A stretch of DNA of 64,000 nt from Roseibacillus ishigakijimensis (GTDB lineage: Bacteria; Verrucomicrobiota; Verrucomicrobiia; Verrucomicrobiales; Akkermansiaceae). The translations under genes were made by a program, and so were the position numbers. Positions 62,474-64,000 of this stretch are shown here, in pieces. The DNA lies in the NCBI RefSeq assembly GCF_016595415.1, contig NZ_JAENIO010000010.1, positions 1 to 64,000 on the forward strand, in the 5' to 3' direction. The first letter of the stretch is position 1, and the number at the start of each line of letters is the position of its first letter. The notes beneath the pieces were generated by a model that was not told the origin of the DNA, made no database searches, and worked only from the letters and a program-made list of their open reading frames with translations.

Positions 62474-64000
62474 ATGAACTCCTCCCGCCGCACGCTCTTT
62501 CTCTCCCTAGCCGCTCTGCTTGGTCTTGCCCTCGGGGCCACGCTCCGGCACTGGGGCTCCTCGCCTGCCGATACGGCCTCCGCCCATACCGCTTCCCAGC
62601 ACGAGCAGAGTCGTGTCCCACAAACTCTGGGACCGACCCGCACCACCCGGTTGCTGAGGGAGATTTCACAATGGGACAGCGAGCAATGCGAAGAGTTCAT
62701 CCTCGCGGAAATACTCAACCCCGCCGCCAGCGAGGCGGCCAAAAGCGCGGCCTTTCTCCGTTGGCTCGAGCTCGCAGGCACGGAGGCCGTCTTAACAAAA
62801 TTCGGCGGTCCTCGCGCCCCCTTCCACGAACAGCCCGGGCTGATATTTTCCTTCTTCGACGCTTGGCTGGTTCATGATGAAGAAGCGGCCATGAATCCCG
62901 AACATTATTCGAGCTTTCACGATCTCCGCGTCCGCGCTGCTCTCGAACGGACCCCTCTTTCCGTTCCTCAACTTATCGAGAACGGCCAGTCCAGTCTCAG
63001 CCACAATCACTCGGCTCACTTTGAGGGGTTCCAACAAGCTGGGAAGCTGGGAGAGCCCTTTCTCGATGCTCTGATCGCCGCCAAAAGCGAAGCCCTTATT
63101 CACCCCTCTATTCTGGGGCCCGCTTTGCAAGGATGGGCTCACACCGATCCCGAGGCCGCAATGACTTGGATTGACGAGCAAGCGTTTTCTGAAACATTCG
63201 CCTTTGAGGCCAAAAAGCAGGTTCTCCATATCTGGGCGGAAAAGGACTTCATGGCGGCGAGAAAGGTGGCCGTGACTCTCACTCCTCCTGAGCCGGAAGG
63301 AGGCATGCCCAATCCTTTCCTCAGGTGGCCGAATACTTCCACTCGCACTCTCCTCTCCCAGCCGGACAATCCCGGCGTCCGTTTGGCATACGCCCACCAC
63401 AGCGATCCTTTTCTCACTGTCACCGAGGCGCATGAGTTCCTCAGCGATCCTGCTCTCACTTGGGGTGATGAGCCGCCAACGGTCGCCACCCCCCATCCGC
63501 ATAATCATAATGAAGCTCTCGATCGGGATGGCTGGTTTCCCGCCAACCCGGCGGAACTCTTACCGGAAGCGGAAGCACTTCCGCCCGGCCGGGCCCGCGA
63601 CTTGATTCTTCGTCGCCTCCTCAACACGCTCTTGGTCACCGATCCCACACTGGCAGTGGCCAAAGGACAGGAACTGGGCGTCGACACCGCGCACCTGGCC
63701 ACCGAGCGCGCAACGCCCCCTCCGGAGCTGCTCGCCAAAATCGAAAGCAATCCCGAGCTTCTCCTGGAAAGTCTCTTCAATGAGAAAGTCGAAGAATTGG
63801 CCACAGTCTCCGACCAGCAGGTGCTGAATTACGCGCAACTCTGGGCCAGAGACAATCCAGTGCGGGCCGCCTACCGGATAGCCGAGGAAGGTGTGCAAAG
63901 GGTCCATGGCGTCTCCCGGGATAGCGAACTGTTCCTTTACAATACTTTGGGCCCTTTCTTTGCGCGGCAAGACCCCATCGGGTCACTGGCGTGGCTGGAG
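62474..64000 (+). CDS. Exported protein with WA..DP-type repeats, unfinished at right edge
   Basis: From ATG 62474 (MNSSRRTLFLSLAALLGLA) the frame stays open to the last base of the window, at least 509 residues, and so is a partial gene. The start is a signal peptide or membrane anchor. Helical segments repeat the pattern WAHTDPEAAMTWIDEQ, LWARDNPVRAAYRIAEE and FARQDPIGSLAWLE, which recalls helical repeat proteins common in Verrucomicrobia. The family name and function are not known to me. It starts 62 nt after rtcA on the same strand and could be read from the rtc promoter, but a separate role is likely. Confidence 0.7.
   Translation, partial: MNSSRRTLFLSLAALLGLALGATLRHWGSSPADTASAHTASQHEQSRVPQTLGPTRTTRLLREISQWDSEQCEEFILAEILNPAASEAAKSAAFLRWLELAGTEAVLTKFGGPRAPFHEQPGLIFSFFDAWLVHDEEAAMNPEHYSSFHDLRVRAALERTPLSVPQLIENGQSSLSHNHSAHFEGFQQAGKLGEPFLDALIAAKSEALIHPSILGPALQGWAHTDPEAAMTWIDEQAFSETFAFEAKKQVLHIWAEKDFMAARKVAVTLTPPEPEGGMPNPFLRWPNTSTRTLLSQPDNPGVRLAYAHHSDPFLTVTEAHEFLSDPALTWGDEPPTVATPHPHNHNEALDRDGWFPANPAELLPEAEALPPGRARDLILRRLLNTLLVTDPTLAVAKGQELGVDTAHLATERATPPPELLAKIESNPELLLESLFNEKVEELATVSDQQVLNYAQLWARDNPVRAAYRIAEEGVQRVHGVSRDSELFLYNTLGPFFARQDPIGSLAWLE

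Overview
The window looks like chromosomal DNA of a marine or freshwater Verrucomicrobiota bacterium, probably near Verrucomicrobiales. This is inferred from the gene repertoire, not from a marker phylogeny. The DNA is GC-rich. It carries three formylglycine-type sulfatases, large secreted proteins with LamG, discoidin-like, RCC1, beta-helix and Asp-rich 'DPDGDGxxN' calcium-binding motifs, and a SurA-like periplasmic protein without a visible PPIase domain. It also holds housekeeping genes: prfA, upp, hisS, aspS, moaA, hpf and one tRNA-Gln. There is no rRNA operon, CRISPR array, complete insertion sequence or prophage.

Layout. 1-3.2 kb: the tail of a probable glycosyltransferase, a sugar-nucleotide epimerase, then a minus-strand group with a dCMP deaminase and two genes that each carry one in-frame stop. 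3.3-9.7 kb: SurA-like protein, TPR protein, an anchored unknown protein, a sulfatase and L-serine dehydratase. 9.8-13.8 kb: secreted beta-helix protein, tRNA-Gln, prfA, upp. 13.8-17.9 kb: a minus-strand copper/metal cluster with a Cys-rich secreted peptide, a multicopper oxidase fused to a CopB-like barrel, a glutaredoxin-DoxX/MauE fusion and two tandem YHS/TRASH-like proteins, closed by a hairpin terminator. 17.9-31.4 kb: a GntR-LacI hybrid regulator divergent from a LamG protein, a discoidin-like repeat protein, a PPP phosphatase, two sulfatases, an esterase translationally coupled to an orphan Dam-type methylase, and a 13-repeat RCC1 protein. 31.6-35.3 kb: rhodanese, an AT-richer patch of unknown genes and a phosphodiester glycosidase. 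35.4-43.7 kb: MocR-type regulator, small membrane protein, DUF1428 and VOC proteins, rhomboid protease, NlpC/CHAP-like lipoprotein, aldo/keto reductase, a disordered RGG/acidic protein and long-form HPF. 43.9-49.8 kb: one giant RHS protein. 49.8-56.1 kb: moaA, a YwaF-like membrane protein, an LprI-like protein, then hisS and aspS separated by a small GxxExxY gene bounded by 35-nt inverted repeats. 56.4-64 kb: the RNA-repair module rtcR / rtcB-rtcA with a near-consensus sigma-54 promoter, interrupted by a structured repeat element and a dienelactone hydrolase, then an unfinished secreted protein running off the right edge.

The best candidates for something new are the GxxExxY element with inverted ends, the multicopper-oxidase/outer-membrane-barrel fusion with its companions, the rtc module with its inserted DNA, and the pair of adjacent genes that are intact apart from one stop codon each.
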